Below are positions 6,778-13,706 of a DNA stretch of 23,486 bases, in pieces. The first letter of the stretch is position 1. Each line of letters starts with the position of its first letter. The DNA lies in the IMG/VR virus record IMGVR_UViG_3300027708_000302, positions 1 through 23,486 of that record, one strand, 5' to 3'. This DNA comes from a virus. The position numbers were made by a program, and so were the translations under genes. Under the pieces are notes generated by a model that searched no databases, had not been told where the DNA came from, and saw only the letters and a list, made by a program, of their open reading frames with translations.

Positions 6778-7722
6778 TTACATTGTTACTAATGTATCGA
6801 ATGCTTGTTGCTTGAGTGTATTGCCATGGCCAAAGAATGCAGAGCGTAATCTAGCATCTTCAGTACGGGCTAATTCATGGTCAACCAACTGTGTGACTGC
6901 ATTTAATGCACCCCAAGCAGTACCTTTAGCGGATTCCATATCAGCACCAATACCAGCACCTTCGAATAATTCCACTGCACGTTTTGCCTGACGTGATAAC
7001 TTATTTTCGTCACCACCAAGGATTTGCATAAAGAATTTAGCAGCTTTGGCGGAGTCCATTTTTACTTTGGCAAGATTTTCTGCCATTAGTTGAAATGATT
7101 TAAATGACTCATTGATCTCGCCTAATTGTGCCTTGACCGACCGTGGGTCGAATACACTGTTATGACGTACTTTCACAACATCGCCTTTGCCTTGACATAG
7201 CTGTAATGTATTGTTGCATACAACACGGACCGTAGTAATACGGGCTTGTGTAGCAAGTGAGCCATCGGCTGATGATGCCAACAACATATACTGTTGTACT
7301 TTATCTGATGCAAGGTTAAACTCGCCTTCCATTTTAGCAAGTGCCCAGTAATGTGCACCATCACGAAGTACGCCGGCAGTTTCCAATGTAGCAAAACCTT
7401 TGACAATATCTTCGAAGAAGTAAAGAACTTCTTTAGGTTGCACGATTTTGTATCTATCACTTACAATACCAAGTGCCTGATGTGTATCAGTACGGAGGAT
7501 AACACGCTTACCTGAAAACTTATCCATTGCATACACATTATCAGGCGATGACTTATAAAAGATAGGTGTAGTTGCTAATGTAAAACCAAGACCAGATTCT
7601 TCCAACCAAGTTTCGATTGGTGAATTAGGAGTAAGTTCTTTACCAAGATTGTGCCAAGGTTTTTCACCGACATAAGCGATTGCTGCTTCGCCATTTTGTT
7701 TTGTTGCTAGCATATGTGCCAT
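6778..7722 (-). CDS. DUF932 / TIGR03299-type phage-plasmid protein
   Basis: 314 aa. The N-terminus (GEAAIAYVGEKPWHNLGKEL), RTDTHQALGIVSDRYKIVQP, the ITTVRVVCNNTLQLC core and KVRHNSVFDPRSVKAQLG are the recognisable blocks of the DUF932 family, found in phages and plasmids. Its function is not established; genetic neighbourhoods suggest a DNA-related role. The gene stands alone between its own promoter (7806-7778) and a strong terminator (6768-6735), so it is a single transcription unit and may be highly expressed. The start has TGGAG 8 bases upstream. Confidence 0.88.
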   Translation of the reverse strand: MAHMLATKQNGEAAIAYVGEKPWHNLGKELTPNSPIETWLEESGLGFTLATTPIFYKSSPDNVYAMDKFSGKRVILRTDTHQALGIVSDRYKIVQPKEVLYFFEDIVKGFATLETAGVLRDGAHYWALAKMEGEFNLASDKVQQYMLLASSADGSLATQARITTVRVVCNNTLQLCQGKGDVVKVRHNSVFDPRSVKAQLGEINESFKSFQLMAENLAKVKMDSAKAAKFFMQILGGDENKLSRQAKRAVELFEGAGIGADMESAKGTAWGALNAVTQLVDHELARTEDARLRSAFFGHGNTLKQQAFDTLVTM

Positions 7723-7777
7723 AATTAAAGCTCCATTTTAAAGTTAAGAAATAAGTAATAAAACATACTACATTTAT

Positions 7778-7806
7778 ATAATACTATACTTTTTAACATT
7801 TGTACA
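7778..7806 (-). promoter_or_regulatory. Leftward promoter of the DUF932-like gene
   Basis: The -35-like TGTACA (7806-7801, 4/6 to consensus), a 17-base spacer and the -10 TATTAT (7783-7778) are followed four bases later by ATGTAGTA (7773-7766), the start-site motif shared with other leftward promoters. Confidence 0.6.
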
Positions 7807-7813
7807 TATAAAA

Positions 7814-9853
7814 TTAAAACTTTATTCCCGCGATTAATTTCTCAATTGCTTTGTTAGTTTGTTCAAGTAATTCTTTATACGCAATATCATTGTATTTGTA
7901 CTCATTTCTTAACAGAAACAAACAACGTATTGGTTTATCATCTGCTTTAACTAACTTATTTGGCTCTGTATAGCATAAGTCTCTAAATGAATTATTAATT
8001 GTGTGAGCAGTAATACGATCATTGTCATAATCATAGTACTTAATCAGTACTTTCATCATAGGCTTACTAATTGCGGCCATACCATTAAGCTCTTTATCTA
8101 CAAAGTCCCATATGTCTTGTGCACACTGTGCCCATGATGACTTGCTTGATTGTATTAGCTTCTCTTTATCTTTGTTCATAGGGGCAGGAGCTCTTGGGTC
8201 GAATGTAGATATGTCTTTGTTCATGTAGAAATACATCATAGATTCAAAGCCATTCTCTTTTTCACACCAATCTTTTACTGCTTGAATCATGTCATGACAT
8301 ATTTTAGGGTTAAGTGTGTCAGGCGAATATACTGCCTCACGACGTGATCCTTCACTCACTGCTGTAACTTTTGGGTGGTTGGTTGTGATCGCTAAGTTAA
8401 TAAAGTTCGTAATCTGTCTGGCTTCTTGATTCTTTTCTTCAATAGTGATGGTATCACCTGTAACTAAGTTCTTTAATTGGTCTGCATGCCGCATATTATC
8501 AGTACTTGGCTCATTCACCACCACTAGAATTCTATTTAGTAAGTAGCCATTAAACTTTTCAAACAGTCTATCAGGCCCCATACTTAATGCCATGTCACCC
8601 ATCATCTCTGCTATCCAACCAATGACAAATGATTTACCGATTCCTTGCTTAGCTGAGATAATCTGTATCATGGTGTTATTACGCTCCCATGGCTTCTGTA
8701 TAAACTGTGCTACCCATGAATGAAAGAACTCCTCAAACTCTGGGTTGTCTTTAAAGAAATAATGACACCAATTTAACCAAGGGTCTACAGGCCCTTCAAT
8801 AGACTGGTATTTCCAATCCTTCATGTAGTTATATTGTGAGTACGGTGTAAGCTTCTGGCCTTTAAAGTGCGGGTACATGTCCATGCCTGTGAGTTGTAAA
8901 CGTTTATCCCATGCTGGATATGCATCTGCCAATTTAACATTCACCGACCGACCATTCGGGCTGACCACGTTCCAATTTCTGTTTGCCAACTCGATTCTTA
9001 TTTTCTGACCACTGAACTGTTTACCGTCAGTAAGTCGGATCCAGTTACCTTCATAGATTGCCCATTGGGTTCTTGCGGTGTATAACTGAAACTCGGGTTT
9101 GTGCTTTTCCATTGTAGGCTCTACACATGTAAGAAGTACCTCACCAAGTGTCTTATTAAGAGCTAAATGGTCATCAATTGCATACTTATGACCGTCTGTT
9201 TGTCTAAATTTACCAACACGGCATAGATGCACACGGGCCCCAAGTCCTGTGAGTGTGATTGCTAGCTTGTTCTCTTCCAAGGCAACCTGCTCATTAGGCT
9301 CACCGTCTCCGTTCTTACCGTCATAGTCGTATAGAATGTACACGGACCGATGTGTTTGCCCTTTCTCGAATGTGATCGAATACAGATCTTTGTGAAGTGG
9401 TAACCCTGATTTGTCAGTCCATGATGATACACCAGGGACTGCAAGGCACACATGCGGTAAACCCTCAGCTTCTATGGCCTTGGTAATAGCATGCGCTTTA
9501 AACTCACCCTCTGTAATGATAAGAGGCATGCCTAAGTTTTGTCGAGCAATTGCCCATGATGGTGATTTAGGAAAGTAGATGTGTGAGCCAGAGCGACGGG
9601 CTTGGCTATATTTCATCTTGGTTGTAGGATTAAGCAGACGAACCCGAGTGAAACCAGTGGGCTTTCCAAATATATCAAAATATGGGAGTCGTACTGATGA
9701 ACTGCGGACATTAAAACCGAGTATCTCGGCTGTTTGATGCTCATCAAGATGCGATAGACCTAAGCGGTCAATGTCATCTTGGTCGAATTGTCTATCTTTA
9801 AGGAAGTTATGGTATAATGTTTCTGAGTTAATGGTGTGTTTGTCAAATGACAT
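7814..9853 (-). CDS. Primase-helicase: TOPRIM-like (DUF3854-type) plus SF3-like helicase
   Basis: 679 aa replication protein combining primer synthesis and DNA unwinding. The N-terminal part holds a TOPRIM-like core: LIITEGEFKAHA (111-122, E115) and VYILYDYDGKNG (171-182, D176, D178), preceded by a region that reads like the DUF3854 primase-associated module. The C-terminal part is a P-loop ATPase of the phage DUF5906/SF3 helicase type: Walker A AKQGIGKS (401-408), Walker B ILVVVNE (442-448), a sensor Asn in AITTNHP (N492) and likely arginine finger at EGSRRE (504-505). All key residues are present. It sits in its own transcription unit between a leader with two hairpins and the gene for the DUF932 protein. 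Confidence 0.92.
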   Translation of the reverse strand: MSFDKHTINSETLYHNFLKDRQFDQDDIDRLGLSHLDEHQTAEILGFNVRSSSVRLPYFDIFGKPTGFTRVRLLNPTTKMKYSQARRSGSHIYFPKSPSWAIARQNLGMPLIITEGEFKAHAITKAIEAEGLPHVCLAVPGVSSWTDKSGLPLHKDLYSITFEKGQTHRSVYILYDYDGKNGDGEPNEQVALEENKLAITLTGLGARVHLCRVGKFRQTDGHKYAIDDHLALNKTLGEVLLTCVEPTMEKHKPEFQLYTARTQWAIYEGNWIRLTDGKQFSGQKIRIELANRNWNVVSPNGRSVNVKLADAYPAWDKRLQLTGMDMYPHFKGQKLTPYSQYNYMKDWKYQSIEGPVDPWLNWCHYFFKDNPEFEEFFHSWVAQFIQKPWERNNTMIQIISAKQGIGKSFVIGWIAEMMGDMALSMGPDRLFEKFNGYLLNRILVVVNEPSTDNMRHADQLKNLVTGDTITIEEKNQEARQITNFINLAITTNHPKVTAVSEGSRREAVYSPDTLNPKICHDMIQAVKDWCEKENGFESMMYFYMNKDISTFDPRAPAPMNKDKEKLIQSSKSSWAQCAQDIWDFVDKELNGMAAISKPMMKVLIKYYDYDNDRITAHTINNSFRDLCYTEPNKLVKADDKPIRCLFLLRNEYKYNDIAYKELLEQTNKAIEKLIAGIKF

Positions 9854-9995
9854 AATATTGGCTCTTTCCTCACGTAAGAATATCCTTGATTTCCCATTAA
9901 GTAAGAGCTTAATGGGAATTTTTTTATGTGTGAGATCATTAAGGGTTGATGAAATGGTTTCATAGGAGTTCCTATCATAATACGAAGCAAAAAAA
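9854..9995 (-). promoter_or_regulatory. 5' leader of the primase-helicase gene
   Basis: About 140 bases between the upstream terminator and the start codon. It contains a weak -10-like TATTAT/TATGAT (9982-9974) with no good -35, a small palindrome ATAGGAGTTCCTAT (9962-9975) directly downstream that could be an operator, and the 9891-9918 hairpin. GAGGAAAGAG (9872-9862) is the ribosome binding region. The promoter assignment is weak. Confidence 0.4.
9891..9925 (+). terminator. Hairpin with plus-strand T tract inside a leftward leader
   Basis: Arms TTCCCATTAAG (9891-9901) and CTTAATGGGAA (9908-9918) pair perfectly around a 6-base loop and are followed by seven T (9919-9925). This is a classic intrinsic terminator for rightward transcription, yet all genes for kilobases around run leftward. 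It may block antisense transcription; as minus-strand RNA it is a leader hairpin. Confidence 0.7.
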
Positions 9996-10028
9996 GCTTA
10001 AAACCATATGTTGTATATGGTTTTAAGC
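9989..10028 (-). terminator. Rho-independent terminator of the 10-11.4 kb block
   Basis: Perfect 14-base arms (9996-10009 and 10015-10028) with a 5-base loop, followed on the minus strand by seven T (9995-9989). It ends the leftward block whose last gene stops at 10047. Confidence 0.92.
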
Positions 10029-10046
10029 AGGTACTACATATTGTGC

Positions 10047-10388
10047 TTAGTGCAGATCTTTCACATTGTGAGAGAGTAAGTTCTTAATGCGCAACACTAC
10101 CTCGTGATTACGGCCACCGACGTTCCATGTGGTGATGTCCTCTGTTGGTGTGCCATCTGAGCCTAGGTAGTTTTTACCGTTCTTGTAGTTGTAGATCGTA
10201 GCTATCTCACCATCATCGAATAGAATAATCCACTCTGCATCGCATTTGTAATTGTCAAAGCCATCTTCCATCGGAGGGCCAAAGGTTTGGACAATAGTCC
10301 AATAAGAGACGTTGTGCATGCGGGCTTGTAAACTTGTGCCGTGCACTGGAATGTCAGGATTGGTTAGGTGTGTCTGAAACTGTTGCAT
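10047..10388 (-). CDS. Conserved hypothetical phage protein, 113 aa
   Basis: Start chosen at ATG 10388-10386 with AAGGAG eight bases upstream; a much longer in-frame extension upstream is a shadow of the neighbouring gene. The product has a compact alpha/beta pattern: YWTIVQTFGPPMEDGFDNYKCDAEW, then ILFDDGEIATIYNYKNG, then TTWNVGGRNHEVVLRI. The order 'W-x-F-DG-x-ATIY ... W-x-x-GG' is shared by a common small phage protein of unknown function. It overlaps the 10354-10617 gene by 35 bases. Its 3' end contains TTTCACATTGTGAGA (10059-10073), an imperfect copy of the palindrome found elsewhere. Confidence 0.8.
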   Translation of the reverse strand: MQQFQTHLTNPDIPVHGTSLQARMHNVSYWTIVQTFGPPMEDGFDNYKCDAEWIILFDDGEIATIYNYKNGKNYLGSDGTPTEDITTWNVGGRNHEVVLRIKNLLSHNVKDLH

Positions 10389-10617
10389 TGTGAATCTCCT
10401 TGAAAGTAAAGTGTTTGAATTGTGAAACGGTTGGATAGGTGAAATAGCAGCAGTCCATATACTGGACTTTTTGCAGCGGGTATGGGTATTTATCCTCGAT
10501 AGTTGCATCGATAATACCAACACCGAACTTACCGACATGCTCGACAACCCGCCAGAGCGGGGTCTCGGTTAGTTTATTAACAGCTACTAGACAGCCGATA
10601 GGTGGAAGGTTATTCAT
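10354..10617 (-). CDS. Hypothetical protein, 87 aa
   Basis: The product (MNNLPPIGCLVAVNKLTETP...) has an SH3-like beta pattern: WRVVEHVGKFGVGIIDATIED, then YPLQKVQYMDCCYFTYPTVSQFKHF. No family recognised. The ATG overlaps the stop of an 11-codon frame directly upstream; the gene itself has no clear ribosome binding site, so it is probably reached by coupled translation. Confidence 0.65.
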   Translation of the reverse strand: MNNLPPIGCLVAVNKLTETPLWRVVEHVGKFGVGIIDATIEDKYPYPLQKVQYMDCCYFTYPTVSQFKHFTFKEIHNATVSDTPNQS

Positions 10618-10649
10618 CGCGGGCTTTCATTTTGTGTAAGGTCTTGCAT
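10614..10649 (-). CDS. Eleven-codon coupling frame
   Basis: MQDLTQNESPR. The ATG (10649-10647) overlaps the preceding TAA (TAATG) and has GGAG eight bases upstream; the TGA overlaps the next ATG (ATGA). It could be a translated micro-ORF whose main job is to carry ribosomes to the 10617 start. The peptide itself suggests nothing. Confidence 0.4.
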   Translation of the reverse strand: MQDLTQNESPR

Positions 10650-10816
10650 TACTTAAACTCCGTTTCTTGTATGTAATAGTCTGTAAGCTCGTACTTGATT
10701 GCATCGTTCTGAGCATCTATTTTTTGCTCGTAAACTCTAAGCACATCGCCTTCGTCCATAAGGACGAAGACGTGCTTAGGTTTATCAGCGGTCTTGTATT
10801 TAAGAGCTGAGGGCAT
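10649..10816 (-). CDS. Small hypothetical protein, 55 aa
   Basis: The 55-codon frame begins MPSALKYKTADKPKHVFVLM and continues DEGDVLRVYEQKIDAQN, ending YYIQETEFK. It is a small alpha/beta-like, charged protein with no recognised family. The start lies 9 bases after the stop of the 10826-11194 gene with no strong ribosome binding site, implying reinitiation. Codon and base composition match the neighbours and the frame closes exactly on a TAATG overlap, which supports that it is real. Confidence 0.65.
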   Translation of the reverse strand: MPSALKYKTADKPKHVFVLMDEGDVLRVYEQKIDAQNDAIKYELTDYYIQETEFK

Positions 10817-10825
10817 AGTGGTTGG

Positions 10826-11194
10826 TTAAATATCGAATGAAATGTTAAGGTTATCGCGAATATAGTCTGCGATACGACAATCGATATCTACATGATCATC
10901 GATATCGAAGTTATTACTAATGTAACGTTCTACACGATCATCAATGGTATCTTCTAAATGGCCGTTATCTACGGCTTCTTGAAGACCTGCCGCAACTTGC
11001 TCGTACATCTTGATTTCTAGTTCTTTGATTTTCTCTGCCATTTGCTGCATGGTGGTAGCCATGAGGTTGAACAAGTCGGCCAATGATGGCTCGACTGCAG
11101 GTGTTGAAGGTATAGTCACAACAATTTCTGGCGCTACTATTGTGTCAGGGATTGCTGGGATTGATGAAAGTGTGTAATGTGATTCATTTTGCAT
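10826..11194 (-). CDS. Hypothetical acidic coiled-coil protein, 122 aa
   Basis: An N-terminal 35-residue Pro/Ile/Val/Thr-rich, probably disordered stretch is followed by a helix SLADLFNLMATTMQQMAEKI with heptad-like hydrophobics (about 37-75) and an acidic tail rich in Asp and Ile (DTIDDRVERYI, DDHVDIDCRIADYI). This looks like an oligomerising acidic protein. Function unknown. AAGGAG is eight bases upstream, inside a 19-base leader repeat shared with the next gene upstream. Confidence 0.75.
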   Translation of the reverse strand: MQNESHYTLSSIPAIPDTIVAPEIVVTIPSTPAVEPSLADLFNLMATTMQQMAEKIKELEIKMYEQVAAGLQEAVDNGHLEDTIDDRVERYISNNFDIDDHVDIDCRIADYIRDNLNISFDI

Positions 11195-11201
11195 GGTAAG
11201 A

Positions 11202-11220
11202 CTCCTTGTTAAGAATTAAG
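11202..11220. repeat. Leader/RBS repeat, copy 1
   Basis: CTCCTTGTTAAGAATTAAG on the plus strand (minus: CTTAATTCTTAACAAGGAG). It is identical to 11364-11382 and carries the ribosome binding site of the 10826-11194 gene. Confidence 0.85.
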
Positions 11221-11221
11221 A

Positions 11222-11359
11222 TTATCGAATTTGTAAAACTTTGCCGTGCTTTGAGGTTTTAATACCTAGTACAATGCCGGCAGCTTGTAATTTTCTTACA
11301 AATTGTACTAGTTCTGCTTCACTGCTAAAATACCGTGTGTAATTAATAGGTGTTGACAT
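11222..11359 (-). CDS. Small hypothetical protein, 45 aa
   Basis: First gene after promoter P3. A 45-codon frame beginning MSTPINYTRYFSSEAELVQF and ending GKVLQIR, with the middle VRKLQAAGIVLGIKTSKHG. The alternation suggests a small alpha-beta fold: a helix followed by two strands. No family recognised. AAGGAG is 4 bases before the ATG, in the second copy of the leader repeat. It is basic (several K/R), so nucleic-acid or protein binding is possible but not shown. Confidence 0.7.
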   Translation of the reverse strand: MSTPINYTRYFSSEAELVQFVRKLQAAGIVLGIKTSKHGKVLQIR

Positions 11360-11363
11360 AAAG

Positions 11364-11382
11364 CTCCTTGTTAAGAATTAAG
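11364..11382. repeat. Leader/RBS repeat, copy 2
   Basis: Exact 19-base repeat of 11202-11220, containing the ribosome binding site of the 11222-11359 gene. Confidence 0.85.
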
Positions 11383-11402
11383 AAATAAAACTACAACATT
11401 TT

Positions 11403-11421
11403 TACTACATGATACATTATA
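11403..11421 (-). promoter_or_regulatory. Leftward promoter P3, extended -10 without a -35
   Basis: TGG-TATAAT (-10 at 11421-11416) followed five bases later by ATGTAGTA (11410-11403). No -35 match exists at 16-18 bases; instead a perfect TTTCAC-N3-GTGAAA palindrome is centred about 31 bases upstream of the -10, suggesting activation. Confidence 0.7.
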
Positions 11422-11428
11422 CCACATT

Positions 11429-11478
11429 TTTGTACTTTGAGATTTCACTATGTGAAATAGCTTAAAACAAAGTACAAA
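11429..11478. repeat. Nested inverted repeat around an operator-like palindrome
   Basis: Outer arms TTTGTACTTT (11429-11438) and AAAGTACAAA (11469-11478) enclose the perfect palindrome TTTCACTATGTGAAA (11443-11457). The whole lies just upstream of promoter P3 and after the stop of the 11491-11742 gene. No T tract follows, so it is more likely protein-binding than a terminator. Confidence 0.75.
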
Positions 11479-11490
11479 GTCTGGTATCTG

Positions 11491-11742
11491 TTAAGCGTTG
11501 TCTAAGATCATACTCGCGAACTTCTTCTTGGCTTTGGACCAGAGTGTGTGGTGGACATCCATCGAGTCTTCGTCATCGCCAAGTAGCTCGACGATCGTGT
11601 CACCTTCTCGGGCTAAGTCAAACTCATCGAGCGCTTCTTCTTCAAACCACTTGTGGATTTTAAGTGCAAGCCGTTGTGCAAGCACGTCGTAAACCTCTTG
11701 CTCGGCGGCGGGTGTTAACTTCGGGTAATCGAACTCACGCAT
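11491..11742 (-). CDS. Hypothetical acidic protein, 83 aa
   Basis: Strongly acidic, helical protein (KIHKWFEEEALDEFDLAREG, then ELLGDDEDSMDVHHTLW), ending with a short basic helix KAKKKFASMIL. Acidic mimicry of DNA is possible in phages but nothing here proves it. AAAGGAG lies 7 bases before the ATG. It overlaps the 11735-12163 gene by 8 bases and is the last gene of the P4 block. Confidence 0.75.
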   Translation of the reverse strand: MREFDYPKLTPAAEQEVYDVLAQRLALKIHKWFEEEALDEFDLAREGDTIVELLGDDEDSMDVHHTLWSKAKKKFASMILDNA

Positions 11743-12163
11743 TTGTTAGCTCCTTTAAAAAATGACGATATTCATCGACTGCTAGTTGGTGCAGCGGGCT
11801 TAAATCTGAGTATTCTATGAAGCTAAGCAGCTCAGTGGCTCGATACAACCTAGAATTGATAAACATTGGAAACTGACGATAGACTTTTTGGTACTCAGGT
11901 TCGTCTTTGAATGTATCATGTATAGCTTTCTCGACTAATGGAGCTAGATACAGATCGTAGAACTCCTTGGCATCTTTCTTATTTTGGAAAGATTGGACCA
12001 GATGTAGCATCTCGTCAGCGGGCGTGATGGAATCCTGCTTGGCAGGATGAAGATCACGAGTATACACTTTCCAGTGAGGCTCTGTTCTCTTACCTGTTGC
12101 ATCATAGCTGCATCGATAAGGAAAACCACCTCGTTTAATCGAATTAATTTGTTCTTGGTTCAT
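11735..12163 (-). CDS. Hypothetical protein, 142 aa
   Basis: Begins MNQEQINSIKRGGFPYRCSY with a basic, Trp/Tyr-containing N-terminal strand region (PHWKVYTRDLHPAK), followed by a helical C-terminal two thirds (EMLHLVQSFQNKKDAKEFYD; RATELLSFIEYSDLSPLHQL). No domain recognised. The start has AAAGGAG seven bases upstream. It overlaps the 12144-12353 gene at its 5' end by 20 bases, typical of the compact packing here. Confidence 0.75.
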   Translation of the reverse strand: MNQEQINSIKRGGFPYRCSYDATGKRTEPHWKVYTRDLHPAKQDSITPADEMLHLVQSFQNKKDAKEFYDLYLAPLVEKAIHDTFKDEPEYQKVYRQFPMFINSRLYRATELLSFIEYSDLSPLHQLAVDEYRHFLKELTNA

Positions 12164-12353
12164 TTGCGAGCTCCTTTAAGAATTCATGTGGGAAGGCGCG
12201 CACTAAACGGGCTGCGTTTTGCATGTCTGCTTTGTAGAACAGTTTACCGAGAGTGGAGGAAAAACCACCGCCGGTGGTTTCCATTCTCTTGGCATTCGCA
12301 TGCGCTAGCCAGTACTCGTCTGTGTCTAATATCTCGATAGGTTTTTTGATCAT
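12144..12353 (-). CDS. Small conserved phage protein, 69 aa
   Basis: Contains GGGFSSTLGKLFYKADMQNA followed by ARLVRAFPHEFL, a pattern (GG-x-F-xx-L ... AD-xx-N-xx-RL-xx-AFP) seen in a widespread group of small phage proteins of unknown function. The N-terminus MIKKPIEILDTDEYWLAHAN is acidic/aromatic. AGGAG lies about 8 bases before the ATG. It overlaps neighbours on both sides, by 4 bases upstream and 20 bases downstream. Confidence 0.78.
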   Translation of the reverse strand: MIKKPIEILDTDEYWLAHANAKRMETTGGGFSSTLGKLFYKADMQNAARLVRAFPHEFLKELANEPRTN

Positions 12354-12586
12354 TGCGGTTGCTCCTCGTCTTTCTGGTAAATAACAACTGGGTTTTGGTT
12401 AATGTAATTGATTAAGCTTGTAGCAAAGATATGCATTGCTTCGCGTTCTAAAGACTGAAGCTCTTTGTGATTCTTGTAATCTTGGTTGTAAAAGTGATGC
12501 CAGTCACGATGGCGTTCTAAAATGCCTTTGGGTCCGACAAACTCTTCTAGCATCTCTGTTGCTAATTGCATCGGAGTAGTGTTCAT
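12350..12586 (-). CDS. Hypothetical protein, 78 aa
   Basis: The start at ATG 12586-12584 forms an ATGA overlap with the preceding gene and has AAAGGA upstream; an in-frame ATG 21 codons earlier would lie within the preceding gene and is unlikely. The product is helical: MNTTPMQLATEMLEEFVGPK, then ERHRDWHHFYNQDYKNHKEL and a C-terminal helix. Several His, Trp and Tyr residues, no recognised family. Confidence 0.72.
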   Translation of the reverse strand: MNTTPMQLATEMLEEFVGPKGILERHRDWHHFYNQDYKNHKELQSLEREAMHIFATSLINYINQNPVVIYQKDEEQPQ

Positions 12587-12783
12587 ACTTGTGTTTCCTT
12601 TCTGAGGATTTTGTCGCACAAAGAATGTGCAGTTGATAAAAGCGGGCAAGAAATAGGTGTTTCTGGGTTTTCAGGAAAACCGACAGGCAATCTGCTAGGG
12701 TCATTGATGTCGTAGACGTAGAAATGGCCCGGTGTCCATTCATAGCAGTAGAACCGATTTTTATAAAGACGTATGAATTTCAT
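12583..12783 (-). CDS. Small hypothetical protein, 66 aa
   Basis: ATG 12783-12781 overlaps the stop of the 12780-13124 gene (ATGA), preferred to an upstream ATG nine codons earlier inside that gene. The product (MKFIRLYKNRFYCYEWTPGH...) starts with an aromatic beta-hairpin-like stretch, FYVYDINDPSRLPVGFPENP, then a Cys-containing helix and basic tail. No family recognised. Confidence 0.7.
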   Translation of the reverse strand: MKFIRLYKNRFYCYEWTPGHFYVYDINDPSRLPVGFPENPETPISCPLLSTAHSLCDKILRKETQV

Positions 12784-13124
12784 GCTTCTACCTCCATTTC
12801 TGTAATCCAAGAGGTCGATTCTGAATCTCTTTCTGATAGTTTATGTTGTGCTTTTTCTGCTGCATTGAGTGTTGCATGAATTGACATATGACTAAGGTCA
12901 TCGGTTAATACGTACACAATCTGAGGACTGCTGATGAACTCTTTGGTATCATCGAGATTAAACTCGAAGTTGTAAGCACGTTGGACTTCTTCGATAGACA
13001 TAGAATCTAAGTTTGGATAATGACTATCCAAAAGCGCATCTGCTACTGCGCCTGAATCGTCACCGAGATTCATATACAAATTCTCACGAATTTCTTCTAT
13101 GAGCTGATCTTTTGTTTTTTTCAT
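12780..13124 (-). CDS. Hypothetical acidic protein, 114 aa
   Basis: Alternating helical and strand segments: KDQLIEEIRENLYMNLGDDS, then a helix DSMSIEEVQRAYNF, a strand PQIVYVLTDDLSHMSIHATL, a helix AAEKAQHKLSE and a final strand STSWITEMEVEA. The whole is acidic, compatible with a small alpha/beta fold, with no family recognised. TGGAG lies about 8 bases before the ATG, which overlaps the stop of the 13121-13438 gene. Confidence 0.75.
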   Translation of the reverse strand: MKKTKDQLIEEIRENLYMNLGDDSGAVADALLDSHYPNLDSMSIEEVQRAYNFEFNLDDTKEFISSPQIVYVLTDDLSHMSIHATLNAAEKAQHKLSERDSESTSWITEMEVEA

Positions 13125-13438
13125 GACTGTATCTCCATTGTCACTGAGTAGTTCATGCCGTAGTCATCATCGATGATGAAGCCAGGGCTGCATGGGCAAG
13201 TACAACCGCAATACTGTGACCATCTGACGGGCTTTACTGGCAGATCGAGAGCTTGAAATATCTGAGGAAGTAAAGATTTGTACATCTGATGTGGCCTACT
13301 GCGGCGATTTGCTAAGTCATCGAGGATAGTCTCGCCTTTGGTGAAGATATACAGCCGACTCTTCTTAAAACGGCGTTTGCCGTCTTGAGATTGAGGGTTG
13401 GCTGTGGGTTTGCTGATAGTAATAGTTAATTGTTCCAT
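13121..13438 (-). CDS. Conserved phage protein with CGCTCPCSPGF motif, 105 aa
   Basis: Residues about 1-50 are basic (KRRFKKSRLYIFTKGETILD). Near residues 76-86 lies the compact Cys cluster YCGCTCPCSPGFI, then DDDYGMNYSVTMEI. Three closely spaced Cys (CxCxCxC-like) suggest metal binding. I recognise the CGCTCPCSPGF block as recurring in phage hypothetical proteins, without a known function. It overlaps the 13426-13659 gene by 13 bases upstream. Confidence 0.78.
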   Translation of the reverse strand: MEQLTITISKPTANPQSQDGKRRFKKSRLYIFTKGETILDDLANRRSRPHQMYKSLLPQIFQALDLPVKPVRWSQYCGCTCPCSPGFIIDDDYGMNYSVTMEIQS

Positions 13439-13659
13439 GGTTGATCCTCTCTGTTGATCCAGACTGCGTTAATCACACCGGGAAAGAACTCACAGGGATT
13501 GTGAGGTGCGTCGTGCATGAACTGGACAATGACTCGGCCAGTTGATGAAGGTTTATGAGGCTGAGTGATGGACAGAACGGTAACAATCTCACCACGGAAT
13601 GTGGTGGTGATATCGCCAATCTGAACTGGTTTTTTGTTACTTTCATAAATTAATTGCAT
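13426..13659 (-). CDS. Small beta-rich hypothetical protein, 77 aa
   Basis: First gene of the P4 block. The sequence alternates strands (PVQIGDITTTFRGEIVTVLS, then STGRVIVQFMHD, then EFFPGVINAVWI), like a small SH3/OB-type barrel. Function unknown. AGGA lies 7 bases before the ATG. Being first after a promoter next to the palindrome zone, it is probably made early, which is inference. Confidence 0.72.
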   Translation of the reverse strand: MQLIYESNKKPVQIGDITTTFRGEIVTVLSITQPHKPSSTGRVIVQFMHDAPHNPCEFFPGVINAVWINREDQPWNN

Positions 13660-13706
13660 TTTAGTATCCTGAATTAAAGAGTTTTGAATAAAAGTACTAC
13701 ATTATT

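Noticed and set aside
9760-9990. 76-codon minus-strand ORF overlapping the primase-helicase start
   Set aside because: It overlaps the first part of the real gene in another frame, has no ribosome binding site and no coherent protein pattern.
10389-10547. N-terminal extension of the 10047-10388 gene
   Set aside because: The extension lies inside the 10354-10617 gene in another frame and is Ser-rich without structure; the ATG at 10388 has AAGGAG at good spacing.
11429-11478. Terminator of the P4 block
   Set aside because: The nested inverted repeat has no T tract after it on either strand; an operator role upstream of P3 fits better.
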